Assembly: GCA_963696315.1 (NCBI GenBank)
Contig: CAVOJU010000025.1
Span: 1-64,000, forward strand
Direction of reading: 5' to 3'
DNA from: CAWKEY01 sp963696315
GTDB taxonomy: Bacteria; Pseudomonadota; Gammaproteobacteria; Methylococcales; Methylomonadaceae
DNA length: 64,000 nt
The notes below the pieces were generated by a model, which worked only from the letters and a program-made list of their open reading frames with translations, did no database searches and was not told the DNA's origin. The position numbers were made by a program, and so were the translations under genes. Shown one piece after another: positions 46,757 to 56,843 of this stretch. The first letter of the stretch is position 1. Each line of letters begins with the position of its first letter.

Positions 46757-47795
46757 TTATAGAGTACAACCTCCATGGAGATCGCACTCCACCGCCCCTC
46801 CAAAGGAACCCGAGTAACAGCTGAGCACGGTGCGATTGTCCTCAGTCATCTTAGCCGTAAAGACAAACGCCTTGCGAGTAGCGGGGTTTGTTAACACGGA
46901 GAACTCCTTCTGATTATCGCGGTATTCCCAAAGATTGATTGCGAGCACGCCACAGTGTATTCGATAGTCGATCTCGAGCACGCCTTCGCTCATTTCTTCA
47001 ATAGTGCGCCGGTGCTTAAGCACCGCGTCCACCTCAATTCCTGCGCGAACAAGGAAGGGAGTGAGGCTACGCGAGTCAGTACCCGGCCGCCGGTAGAGAA
47101 TAAAGCAAGCCCGGCTCAAATACCTGTCGTCTACTTTCGGTGCCATCAGTTTTTTCAACATACAAATGGCGCGATGTGGCTGCTGGTTCTTGGGGAGACT
47201 CTGAAATCGACCCACAATCTTCGGAAGGTAGCTATCGAAACGTTCGGCTCGCGTTCGCGGCTTATCCTCTTCTACGGGTGACACAGGAGGTCTAAGTGGC
47301 GGGTAACCACCGGGACGGTCTGGCGGCAGTAGACCACTGCGTTGAATCAAAATCAGTTCTGTCTTAATACCCACCCAACCATCGTCTTCGAGTCCTCCAT
47401 TATATGATTGGAAGGAGAGTACCGCGTCGCGGGTGGCTTTATCGAAGCTGCCATTAACCACCAGAGAACCTGCCCCAACCTTGTTTAGCGCACGCTGTAC
47501 CCACCTGATGTAGTTCGAGGTCTGCCGCGTTGGCCTTGATAAGGGCGTTTTGCGTTTGAATCCCCACCTTGCCGTTAGGGGACAACCCTTGACCCCACTG
47601 GAACTGTTTCACTGCCCCACGATAGGCAGGGGAGTCTTCGCCGCTAGCCTTTAGTTTGATTCCCAGCAGCCGCCGCAAGGAGAGCTGAACCCATCGGATA
47701 TATTGATCTGGCCGAGGCGTCACAAGGGAAGCTTTGTTTGTACTTACCAGAAGATCGATATCATAAAAAACTTCATTAACAAATCGCTCGTACAT
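46757..47795 (-). pseudogene. Protein with two peptidoglycan-binding domains, frameshifted
   Basis: Two frames read as one protein from ATG 47795 (GGGGAG ahead of it). The first frame has YIRWVQLSLRRLLGIKLKAS ... FQWGQGLSPNGKVG, the second YIRWVQRALNKVGAGSLVV ... SYNGGLEDDGWVG: two PG_binding_1-like repeats with the same YIRWVQ start. The break is near 47478, where one extra base separates them. The last 150 residues (from PRTRAERFDSYLPKI) are unknown, with several cysteines. It would bind peptidoglycan or a similar polymer. The frameshift may be a sequencing insertion. Confidence 0.65.
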
Positions 47796-47854
47796 GTTAT
47801 GTCTCCCCTGCCGAACCACATTGAGAGTTCATAAGTATTTATTAGGCATTGTTA

Positions 47855-48955
47855 CTACACCACTGCCCCGGCCGCCTGCTGCATACCCAAAACATTACGT
47901 AACGCCGGCGTCACACCCGAGAATCCCCGTCCTTCCGGCGTCATCCGATAGGCTGCCACCCAGGCTTCAGCATGGGAACCCATGGGCCGTACCGTGGACT
48001 GGAACAAAATCGGATCGATCGCGGTTTTGAAATCATTGTCGGCGATAAATTGCAGGATACGCCGGCCACTCTCCGCCATCTTGGCGCGCTGTGAAGGTTC
48101 GGCAATGCCGCCCAGGTGGCGGCTGGAAACGATTTCCACCACATCCCACTTGGTGTTGGCGTCGAACGCTTTTTTAATATCGGGCGCATCCAGTAATTGC
48201 AACACCTGCTTCAGATAATGCCCGGTTTCCATGGTCAGCGAGAAGATATTGCCGTAGGTTGAGCGATCCAGGGCATAGCGCAAATCCAGGCCGATGCGCT
48301 GCACCGTGGCAACGGAACCGAACGGCCGCTGTTCAATGACCTGTCCGCCGCGAATCACTTCGCCGATCAGCAGATCACGGAAATATTGCGACAAGGCCAC
48401 CATGAAACCAACCAGTTGCCGGTGGAAATTGCGGTTGACCACCGCGCCCGCCGGTGCCTGAGCGGTACCGTAATTGAAGGCGCGCCGGTAGGCCGCCATG
48501 CGGTGACGTATGGTATAGCGCAACGGCTGCCATTTTTCCAGCAGATACAGGCCGCGAGCGCCGGGGCCTCGCTGAATGCGCATCTTGCCGAGATGGAACA
48601 GGCGCAGCAGCACATCAACCACCTGGAATATTTTCATGCGCTCGTGCTGGTAAATGTAATACAGTTCCGCAGCGGCATGCAGCTGGCTCGGCACTACCGA
48701 ATCGTCGAAATCCGGTTGAATATAAGGATACGTCATATCCCCGAATTCCACCGGTCCCTTGCCACCGAAGCCGATCAGATCGAGAAAGCCGTCGCCGCCT
48801 GGCGCACCATTAGCAGCATTTTTGAGCAAATCGCCGAAACGGTCCTCGAATTGCTGTTCGTATTGTTGCCGTTCCTCCGGCGGGAGCGCGGCCAATTGCT
48901 CCCGCAGGAACGACTCCCATAACCTTTGGATTGTTTCTGTAGTGTTAAAACTCAT
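47855..48955 (-). CDS. Unknown 366-residue protein of the 43-55 kb cluster
   Basis: Mainly alpha-helical, with no family I recognise. It begins with a helical, acidic and Gln-rich segment (ERQQYEQQFEDRFGDLLK), has a Gly-rich link at about residue 55, then a helical core rich in Arg and aromatics. GGAG seven bases before ATG 48955 is a good ribosome site. There is no signal peptide or membrane segment. It may be a structural or adaptor protein, but this is only a guess from composition. Confidence 0.6.
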   Translation of the reverse strand: MSFNTTETIQRLWESFLREQLAALPPEERQQYEQQFEDRFGDLLKNAANGAPGGDGFLDLIGFGGKGPVEFGDMTYPYIQPDFDDSVVPSQLHAAAELYYIYQHERMKIFQVVDVLLRLFHLGKMRIQRGPGARGLYLLEKWQPLRYTIRHRMAAYRRAFNYGTAQAPAGAVVNRNFHRQLVGFMVALSQYFRDLLIGEVIRGGQVIEQRPFGSVATVQRIGLDLRYALDRSTYGNIFSLTMETGHYLKQVLQLLDAPDIKKAFDANTKWDVVEIVSSRHLGGIAEPSQRAKMAESGRRILQFIADNDFKTAIDPILFQSTVRPMGSHAEAWVAAYRMTPEGRGFSGVTPALRNVLGMQQAAGAVV

Positions 48956-48975
48956 GGCTAGGCTCCTTAAATTGT

Positions 48976-49515
48976 TTAAACTTTCGCGTCTTTCCCGGTC
49001 TCATCAGTATTCCCTCCACCTGTCTCCAAGGGCGTCGCTTCTGGAGGGGTATTTTGTGACTCGACCAAGTTTGTAACGATTTTTATTTCAAGCATCATTA
49101 GATTCAGCAGCCGATCTTCCAACAACTTTTTAATGCTTATACCCCGCGTTTTGATATCCTTAAATATTTGCGTGAACTCCACATAAATATCTTGATACTT
49201 TTTAAGTAGGCATAGCGATTGATTGTATCGACTATTATTGTTTGTCTCGTCTCGCAAAGCCGCAAGCTTGCTGTTGGTCGATTTGACTGTAATATCAGAA
49301 GTATCAAGCAAGACTTGTGAACGAAGTTGCCCAAGCAAGACTAGAACATCCTTTGCTACTTTGGGTATGGTATTTGGCAATTCAATCTCACCTGTTTTTC
49401 CTGCAATAACTTGGGTAGCAACCTTGATACCCTTAAACTCATTCAATTGATTCTGCATCAGATCACGTTGCCGGAACTGGTTTTCATAAAATGCGTTGTA
49501 TGCTTTGTTAGCCAT
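48976..49515 (-). CDS. Unknown coiled-coil protein
   Basis: A 179-residue protein, helical with heptad-like spacing (LLGQLRSQVLLDTSD, YQDIYVEFTQIFKDIK), a polar C-terminal tail and no signal peptide. GGGGG precedes ATG 49515. It lies 20 bp upstream of the 366-residue gene. Lower G+C than its neighbours is noticeable. I know no family for it. Confidence 0.55.
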   Translation of the reverse strand: MANKAYNAFYENQFRQRDLMQNQLNEFKGIKVATQVIAGKTGEIELPNTIPKVAKDVLVLLGQLRSQVLLDTSDITVKSTNSKLAALRDETNNNSRYNQSLCLLKKYQDIYVEFTQIFKDIKTRGISIKKLLEDRLLNLMMLEIKIVTNLVESQNTPPEATPLETGGGNTDETGKDAKV

Positions 49516-49562
49516 GTCGGCCCCCTGGTTTCTATCCTAGTAGTGTTAATATGGACGCTATT

Positions 49563-51372
49563 TTATGGTCTACCTTGCCCTGCGCGGCCATGGTTAAAGA
49601 CGAATGCGTCTAGTGCAGTTTCGAAGTCGGCTGGGATGTCGGGTACGAATGCGTCGCAGCGGGTATCGAGATTTGTCTCATCAACACCATTGGTGACGGC
49701 ATTCATGGCATTTTGAATCAATTGATTTAGTATGCCGGTATTCCCGAATATTTGATTGGAAGGTATGCAATTCGGTACCATCTGTCTTACCAGCTGTTCC
49801 CAGTCCGCTTCAGACCTTCGTTGAATACACAATTCTTGATACATAACGTTGGTAAAACGGTTGCTATCCACCAGTGCGTTCGTACTACGTAGCTGTTCGA
49901 ACTGAGCGTCGGTCGTTTCCCAATCGATTAGTTGTGGTGTATTCGCATTGGGTCGTAGAATTTGCAATAAATTGGTCAGGCTAGCACGTAAAGAATCATT
50001 TTGACCGAGAGGTACATAACTATTGCGTGCCGCTTCTATAATATAGCTGTAAGCCGCTGAACGAATCTCCGGCAAGCCAAGATCGTCGCTGCCTAAACAA
50101 TAGAGATCAATCGCCCGATCCACGTCATAAAGAACCTTGTCTAGAATGATTTGACAGAAGACTATCCCCGAGCTGCATTCACAACGCATGAGGCAATCGA
50201 GCTGACCAGCGAGAATACCGCGCAATACAGTTAACTGTGTGAGTCGGCGGTCAGCAGGTTCAATTTCGTCGGAGCCATACAGTCCATAAGCAAGAATAGG
50301 CGGCCGTGCAACACGCAACAGCCGAAATCCCCCTCCTGGCACAAAAGCATCTGCAAACAGTCGAAGCGATTCAAGGAATGTTGTTAGTGGTGGGGATTCT
50401 GGATTTACTAATCGGTGGCCTACAGCTATTAGTCGATTGAACCGTTGCAGCTCAAGCTGAGCTGTTGATCCGAGAGCCCGTAATCCATCTACAGTACCAT
50501 GAGCAGCCCGTTGGATTAATTCATCCATATTTCTGGATAACTCGTTCTCTACCAAAAGTGCACGAAGATCACCTTGACCTTGAGCTTCAAGGGCATCATA
50601 CAATCGACGATAACCATCCAATCCTCGCGGCCAACTGCTCGAACCATAGGCTTCCTGTGTCGCACCAACCAAATTTCTTAACGCCGTTATTGCAGCATCC
50701 CTGCGAACTTGCAATTCGGTATAAGGCGTCTGAAGTAAAAATCGACCTCCGGCAAAACCAACATTTGCCAATGCTTCGCCCATCATCACCAGTAACACTG
50801 CTGCGACTTCATCAAGGCTCTGGGCAAATTTGCGGTAATTCATATTGATTGCTGGTGTCAATGCACCAACGAATCGCGCAATACTTGCGTAGTCGCCCAA
50901 TTGACGCCGAATCGCAAAACACTTATCTCGTTGCCGTGGATCGAGGGCTGAAGCGAGCCGCCTGAGTGCCCTCTGCGATAGCTAAACGTAAAGATTGTGC
51001 CCAACCTTGTAATCTCAGGAGTGACGTCCTTCAACAGTGCATTAGTCGTAACTCCTGCAGATCCTGTTCTACGTCATCTTTTGCCTGTTCAGTTCCGCAA
51101 TCTGAAGAATTCAAGCCCTGCTGAATCATAGGGTTAGGCGGTGATGACAACAAGAATGGCAATCCTTTCGCCTCCTGAGTAATAGCATTGGCTCGAGGAT
51201 CGTCTTTAAAACGAGCCAGTAAAGCATCGGCAATCTGCTTGGGATCGTTCGGGTCGCCCACTTTGAGTTCCCGCCGGATTAGATTATCGAGAGCCAGGCG
51301 CTGCTGACCGCCACCAGCCGGAATACCGCCGCTGGAACTGCCGTAAAACGGATTGGTATTTTGGAATGCCAT
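49563..51372 (-). pseudogene. Unknown helical protein in two frames with a disrupted joint
   Basis: Frame one (from ATG 51372, GAGG eight bases ahead) gives about 113 residues starting FQNTNPFYGSSSGG. Frame two ends at 49563 and is open from about 50970, giving over 445 residues rich in amphipathic helix. Between about 51040 and 50960 the reading seems to pass through all three frames: LLKDVTPE in one, LQGWAQSLRLAIAEGTQA in the next, LASALDPRQRDKCFAIRRQL in the last. Together they read like one protein of about 590 residues with net +1 shift. No known domain is seen. Either a decaying gene or a stretch with several base-call errors. Confidence 0.5.
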
Positions 51373-51407
51373 AGTTTTCACCTCAGCTGATTAGTCCATA
51401 TTAATGT

Positions 51408-52695
51408 TTAAGCCGCAACCGGCGGCCGCATTTCGCTCTGCGCCCCTGCGGGTAAATTTTTTAATTCGTTCAAACGGTCGATCACCCGATCCGCCAGTAA
51501 GCGCGGGGCAACCCGTCCTTCGGCCAGGGCATAACTGGCTGCGCTGACCAAATGCCTCGGTGGCAACTCCTGTGGTATGCGGCCTCGCCCTAAAACTTTC
51601 GCCCCGGCCCGGATGGCTTTTTCATCATCAGGATCGAAACGGATGATGTCCGCCAGCGACCGCTGCGCCAGATTACGCCGCGTCTGAAAGGCGATTTCGT
51701 CCACGACTTCCGGAATTATCCGGCTTGATGTCGTCAACAAGCGCGCCGGCAAGCGGTTGACGCGTCTGGGGTTGTAAAGATCATCCCAAACCCGTGCCAG
51801 CCGTCCGGCATCCTCGTCAAAGCCAAGGCGACGCAGCATTTCCGCCAGAATATGGACTCGCAGATAGGCCGTCGGATGTGCACCGCCGGGCCGGAAAGTC
51901 ATCGTCCTGGCCGCGGGATGAGCCAGAAAAGTCGCCATGCCCCAGGCTGCCGCGGGGCCGCCCAATAAAATCGCCGCCAAATCGGCGAAAATCTCCTTAT
52001 GCCAAAGACCGTAAATACGGGTCAGGCCGGGATCGCCGCTGGCGCGCAAGGTACGCCGCACCACCGCCTGCCGGTTTTCCTGCCAGATGCCGAGATCGGC
52101 CTGGAGATTGTGGGAAACCTCGTGCAGAAATACCGCCTGCCAGGGATTATCACGATCCCAGGGAATGCGCACGATGGGAAACGGATTAGGCTCGCCCAGC
52201 AAGCGGTTGAGCAACACCCCGCGCCGCATCGTGGCAGGCGAAAAGCCATGTTCCATATAACACAAGCGGCTTAAGCAGCGGCCCACGGAAAATCTGCGGC
52301 GCCTCTTGCCGAATCGCGCGGTAACAGTCTTCGGCTATTACATCGTGAGCCGACAAGGCGGGTGCAAACGCACTGCCCCGCTGGCTGAAGATTTCAAAAA
52401 ACAAGCCGAAAGCCCGGCGTGCGCGATCGATTTCCCGTTCAACCAGCGCAATATCGATCAGCACGCGTTGTTTCGGCTCGACCTGCCAGGATTGTTCGAG
52501 ATGGCCAAGACGCCGTGCAATTTGCTTGTCGATGGCGGCCAAACGCTGATTTGCGGCACGAAAGTGGGCGGCAGAAGGAGCATAGGGCCGATCCTGAGGC
52601 CTTATGCCTACTCCCTCGCCGTCAATCCGCCCCAGCCTGCGCGCCCGCGCGGCTAGCGCCAGAATTTTCGTGCGTAAAAATTTGCGTGTCAACAT
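51408..52695 (-). pseudogene. HEXXH metalloprotease-like protein, frameshifted
   Basis: The first frame (from ATG 52695, MLTRKFLRTK) is an Arg/Ala-rich helical region of about 150 residues. The second frame continues with LCYMEHGFSPATMRRG and contains FLHEVSHNLQADL (HEXXH at 52124-52110) followed 35 residues later by HKEIFADLAAILLGG, which could give the third zinc ligand Glu. Near 52250 one extra base splits the two (CCGCTTGTG for CCGCTGTG). Together they make about 428 residues. This looks like a gluzincin-type peptidase of no named family. The C-terminus ends in PPVAA without a tail motif. Activity is not proven. Confidence 0.6.
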
Positions 52696-52748
52696 GGCCT
52701 TAATCCTTTCGAGTCCGATTGCTTTCAGCGTCCTTAAATGGCTTATAG

Positions 52749-53642
52749 TTACCGAGCCATACGGCGACGGCAGGCAGGGCAAATGCCCCTCTCTGTCCTG
52801 CCGGCCGCAGGGCGGGGTGCAGTCCTGCCAGGACGAGCGACTGCTCCTGCCCGGGCTGCCATTCGACGAGTCAATTGGGGACTGCGAGCAATGCGAGCCG
52901 CCGTGCGGGTGATTGCTTGAGGAGCGGCACGTTGCGGAATGCGCCGTCTCCGCACAGCTGTCTGAACGGTACGCACCACCCCTGGAATGGCGCGGGCGGC
53001 CTGCGGCCCCTGACGACGGGTGACCGATCTGGTAGCTTGAGTCACGCTACGCACCAACTGCCGGCGGGCGGGCGCGGACAGCCGAGAGACGCCAGGCATG
53101 GATCGACGAATGGTCAATCCTGCGATGACCGGCATCGCAGCGTCCATAGCATCCTCTTCCTCGGCAAGATCGTACATATCCTCCAACATCTCGAATTCGT
53201 CCGCCGATATGGCTTGCCCGATGCGTCCCGCCACCGCAGCAGCCCTGCCGACAGCCTGAGCGGCCGGATGAGGAATGAGGCTCGCAATGCGGCTTACGAC
53301 CGGCGCGACTCTGGCGACGCCACGACCGACGGTGCGAGCGATTTGTCGAGCCCTCTGCAACCCCCTCCGTAAACGGCGCATAAACTCGTCCGAATCCTCG
53401 GCTTCCAAGGCGTCGACCACTGCCTCTTCCATCGCATCGAGCATATCCGCATCCTCATATTCATCAGCCTCGTAGGCATCATACTCACCAAATTCGTCAT
53501 ACTCGTCGAATTCCGCAAATTCGCCGAACTCGTCGAATTCTTCTTCACCAAATTCATCGTACTCATCAAATTGTTGGCGAGCCGGACCTTCGGCTTCGTC
53601 GTAATATAGGTCTTCCATCACATCGGTTTCAAAACTGCTCAT
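52749..53642 (-). CDS. Acidic-head, basic-tail protein (intact paralogue)
   Basis: A 297-residue protein with two opposite halves. Residues about 10-90 are almost all Glu, Asp, Phe and Tyr in a repeating pattern such as FDEYDEFGEEEFDEF. Residues 90-297 are Arg/Ala-rich helices with little acid, apart from an acidic island near residue 150 (SADEFEMLEDMYDLAEEEDA). The C-terminus holds CPACRRR, a possible metal or redox pair. There is no signal peptide. It is a paralogue of the next gene upstream; the shared part runs from AMEEAVVDALEAEDSDEF to the Arg-rich RRQGPQAARAI. Function unknown; charge pattern suits self-assembly or binding of polyanions. Confidence 0.65.
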   Translation of the reverse strand: MSSFETDVMEDLYYDEAEGPARQQFDEYDEFGEEEFDEFGEFAEFDEYDEFGEYDAYEADEYEDADMLDAMEEAVVDALEAEDSDEFMRRLRRGLQRARQIARTVGRGVARVAPVVSRIASLIPHPAAQAVGRAAAVAGRIGQAISADEFEMLEDMYDLAEEEDAMDAAMPVIAGLTIRRSMPGVSRLSAPARRQLVRSVTQATRSVTRRQGPQAARAIPGVVRTVQTAVRRRRIPQRAAPQAITRTAARIARSPQLTRRMAARAGAVARPGRTAPRPAAGRTERGICPACRRRMAR

Positions 53643-53687
53643 GATTGCATCCTCATGGATAATAATTGAATGAATGCGCTGTTTATT

Positions 53688-54774
53688 TCAGCGCCGAATT
53701 ATAATTTCCACTGGTCCGTTCACCACGAAACGGCGTGGAACGCTGCCTCCGCTTATGGTTAGACGACTGCGGGGGACTCCCGATCTACCCGTTCGCGAAA
53801 TCACTTGAGAAAGACGTGTAACGAGCGCCGGCTGAGCAGCCACTCTCGCGGCAGCTTGACGGATTGCGCCGGGTAAAGCAGCTGGATTCATGCCCCGGCG
53901 TACTGCTACGCGCCCAACGCTAGTTGCAAGAGGCCGTAGCGCTCTAACTGCTTGCGGTCCTTGCCGGTTAATCAGGCTTCGGGCCGCTTGTGTCGCACCA
54001 CGAACTATTTGGCGGCGTACCGCTTGTCCCGTTTTTGCGCCGCCACCTCGAACCAAGGGTCTCAAAGCCGCACGTGCTGCCACACCAGCCAAAACGGGAA
54101 GCGCTTCGTCTGCGTTTTCTTGCTCAAACCAATCGGCCATATCCTCAAACATATCCCTCTCGTTTGCTCCTTGAGCGGCGTGTTGCCGGAGCATCGGTAA
54201 TAGCCGTTGCAACGAACCCCTGACCATGGCTACCGACCTGTCCGATCCAGCACTGCGTCTGCCGACTCTCCGTCCATGTTGCGCGCCACCTCCGGCCACT
54301 GAACCCGCCACGTCTTGAACGCCTCGTGCAACCCTGCCAACCTGACCCGCATTTACGCTGAGACCTTCCGGCTACCCGGCCGGCCATACCGGCACCCTGC
54401 CTAACCGCACCGGCAACACCGCGAATACCGCTAATCAGGCGTCGAATAAACTCATCACTATCTTCGGCATCCAGTGCATCAGCGACCGCTTCTTCCATAG
54501 CAGCCATCGCATCCATTTTTTCCCCGACGAATTCGTCTTCGACCGCTTCCTCGAAACTCTCATCAAATCCTTCTTCCCCCGAATAAGCTTCATCGTCATA
54601 GGCTTCAGCATCCTCATCATATTGATCCATGTCATCCATCAAATCATTGTCTTCCATACCCTCTTCTTCAAAGCCATCGCCGTAGGACTCTTCTTCAAAC
54701 GCCTCGTCTGCGGATACAGTTGGGGACTCCGCCATCGAATCGTGCACAACATCACTTTCAAATTGTTGGTCCAC
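53688..54774 (-). pseudogene. Acidic-head, basic-tail protein, frameshifted paralogue
   Basis: The first frame starts at GTG 54774 behind GAGGAGGGG and has an acidic head (about residues 20-85), then AMEEAVADALDAEDSDEFIR, as in the downstream paralogue. The second frame carries the Arg/Ala-rich part with INRQGPQAVRALRP and ends VEIIIRR. One extra base near 54372 separates them; dropping it gives AGGLSVNAGQVGRVARGVQD. The joined protein would be about 360 residues. This is the first gene of the cluster in transcription order. Confidence 0.6.
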
Positions 54775-55048
54775 AGCAACCCCTCCTCAATAGTTCAATT
54801 ATCCCCATAGGGTAATTCAATGAATCATTCCCCCGTTGGCAAACAAATTACTCCTAATTTCGAGAAGTTCACAAGTCACACAATCTGGGTCATGTTTTCT
54901 GGGTAGCTCATTTAAGTGACGGGATTTTGTTTTACAAAAAAGCTTTCGTGTCCGTTATGGTGCTTCCGTGCGGCTTGCCTAACATCAAGAATTAAGCAGA
55001 TAATGCACTGAGTTAATACAGTCCCAATCATTCTTAAATGGAGTTGTT

Positions 55049-56347
55049 ATGACCAATGCCACCCTGACCCCACCGCCAAACGGCAGCCCTATCACCATGC
55101 AAAACGGCAAGCTTGTCGTGCCGGACAACCCGATCATCCCCTATATTGAAGGCGACGGCACCGGCCCGGATATCTGGCGCGCCACGGTGCGCGTGCTGGA
55201 TGCCGCGGTTGAACGTGCCTATGGCGGGCAACGAAAAATTCACTGGCTGGAAGTTTACGCCGGCGGCAAGGCCAATGACCTGTTCAACACCTGGCTGCCT
55301 GATGCCACCGTTGAAGCCTGCAGGGATTATTTGATCTCGATTAAAGGTCCGCTGACCACGCCGATTGGCGGCGGCATCCGCTCCTTAAACGTGGCGCTGC
55401 GGCAACTGCTGGATATGTATGTCTGCCTGCGCCCGGTACGCTGGTTTAAAGGCGTGCCGTCACCGGTAAAAAAACCGGAATCGGTCGATATGGTTATTTT
55501 TCGGGAAAACACCGAGGACATCTATGCCGGCGTGGAATTTGAACGCGGCTCTGAAGACAATGCGCGTTTCATGAAATTACTGCGCGAAAACTTTCCCGCG
55601 CACTTCAGCAAAATCCGTTTTCCGGATTCCTCAGGGATAGGCATCAAACCGGTCTCGCAGGAAGGCACCGAACGTCTGGTGCGCGCCGCTATCGATTACG
55701 CCATCACCAACAAGCGCAAAAGCGTCACCATTGTGCATAAAGGCAACATCATGAAATTCACCGAGGGCGCATTCCGCAACTGGGCCTATGCACTGGCCGA
55801 GCGTGAATATCCAGAGCAAACCTATACCTGGCAGCAATGGGAAAAAACCAAGGCAGAACACGGCGAAGCGGCCGCCAATCAAGCGCAGGCGCAGGCACTG
55901 GCCACAGGGCGCATTTTAATAAAAGATGCCATCGCCGATATTGCCTTGCAACAGGTGCTGACCCGGCCCGATGAATTTGATGTGATTGCCACGTTGAATT
56001 TGAATGGTGACTATTTATCCGATGCTTTGGCCGCCCAGGTCGGCGGCATCGGCATTGCACCTGGCGGCAACATCAACTATCAAACCGGCACCGCGGTGTT
56101 TGAAGCCACCCATGGCACGGCGCCCAAATATGCCAATCTGGATAAAGTCAATCCCGGCTCATTGATTCTGTCCGGCGAAATGATGCTGCGTTACATGGGC
56201 TGGACCGAAGCCGCCGATGCCATCATCAAGGCCATGGATGCCGCCATCGCCAGCAAACGCGTCACTTATGACTTTGCCCGCCTGATGGATAACGCTGTTG
56301 AAATCAAATGCAGCGAATTTGCGGATGTATTGATTGAGAATATGTAA
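55049..56347 (+). CDS. icd: Isocitrate dehydrogenase, NADP-type
   Basis: A 432-residue enzyme making 2-oxoglutarate from isocitrate. IPYIEGDGTGPDIWRATVRV, the phosphorylation-site motif GGGIRSLNVALRQ, IFRENTEDIYAGVEF and THGTAPKYA are typical of the NADP-dependent bacterial Icd. A ribosome site is weak (GGAG eight bases before ATG 55049). It is divergent from the 43-55 kb cluster. With the NAD-type enzyme at 40.8 kb, the cell can split isocitrate flux between NADH and NADPH. Confidence 0.93.
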   Translation: MTNATLTPPPNGSPITMQNGKLVVPDNPIIPYIEGDGTGPDIWRATVRVLDAAVERAYGGQRKIHWLEVYAGGKANDLFNTWLPDATVEACRDYLISIKGPLTTPIGGGIRSLNVALRQLLDMYVCLRPVRWFKGVPSPVKKPESVDMVIFRENTEDIYAGVEFERGSEDNARFMKLLRENFPAHFSKIRFPDSSGIGIKPVSQEGTERLVRAAIDYAITNKRKSVTIVHKGNIMKFTEGAFRNWAYALAEREYPEQTYTWQQWEKTKAEHGEAAANQAQAQALATGRILIKDAIADIALQQVLTRPDEFDVIATLNLNGDYLSDALAAQVGGIGIAPGGNINYQTGTAVFEATHGTAPKYANLDKVNPGSLILSGEMMLRYMGWTEAADAIIKAMDAAIASKRVTYDFARLMDNAVEIKCSEFADVLIENM

Positions 56348-56404
56348 AACTCGTAGGGTACGCAGCGCATACGAGACTGTAAAAGTATTCGATATTAAGA
56401 GAAA

Positions 56405-56492
56405 TCACCACGAAGGACACGAAGAGCACGAAGTATAAATGCATTGATTAACTAAATGATTTTCTTCGTGTCCTTCGCGATCTTCGTGGTGA
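56405..56492. repeat. CACGAAG palindromic repeat, copy 2
   Basis: TCACCACGAAGGACACGAAG at the left pairs with CTTCGTGTCC and GATCTTCGTGGTGA at the right, around an A/T-rich centre. It is related to the copy at 37221-37290 and is probably a dispersed hairpin element. Confidence 0.7.
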
Positions 56493-56618
56493 ATAATGCT
56501 TTTTATGCTGTACTCACCAATTTTTTCACAGCCCCGTAGCCTTTTCGCTGCCCTTTTTTTCATGCAACAATTTTTTTCCGTATAATCGCAAAATTGCATC
56601 TTGCACAAAGGTGATGTA

Positions 56619-56843
56619 ATGAATACAAAGGAATTGATAGCAGAGGCCATATCACTGCCCGTTGAAGAACGCGCAATGATGGTGGATTCCTTACTGAAGA
56701 GTCTTAACGTACCGGAAACAGATATCGATAAGCGATGGGCATCCGTTGCGCAGCGTCGCCTGGATGACTTACGATCCGGACGCGTGGAAGCCGTCGCAGG
56801 AGACAAGGTGTTTGAAAAAATTTGGCGGCGACTGGAAAAATGA
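56619..56843 (+). CDS. Addiction-module antitoxin-like protein
   Basis: A 74-residue protein of the addiction module component type: ELIAEAISLPVEERAMMVDS at the start and a charged tail ending KVFEKIWRRLEK. ATG 56619 is preferred over TTG-type upstream codons because AAAGGTG lies before it. It overlaps the start of a RelE-type toxin gene by 4 bp (ATGA). Confidence 0.75.
   Translation: MNTKELIAEAISLPVEERAMMVDSLLKSLNVPETDIDKRWASVAQRRLDDLRSGRVEAVAGDKVFEKIWRRLEK

Noticed and set aside
42917..54774. Phage tail, T6SS or extracellular contractile injection system
   Set aside because: No sheath, tube, baseplate, spike or AAA ATPase gene is recognisable; wall-binding domains alone are not enough.
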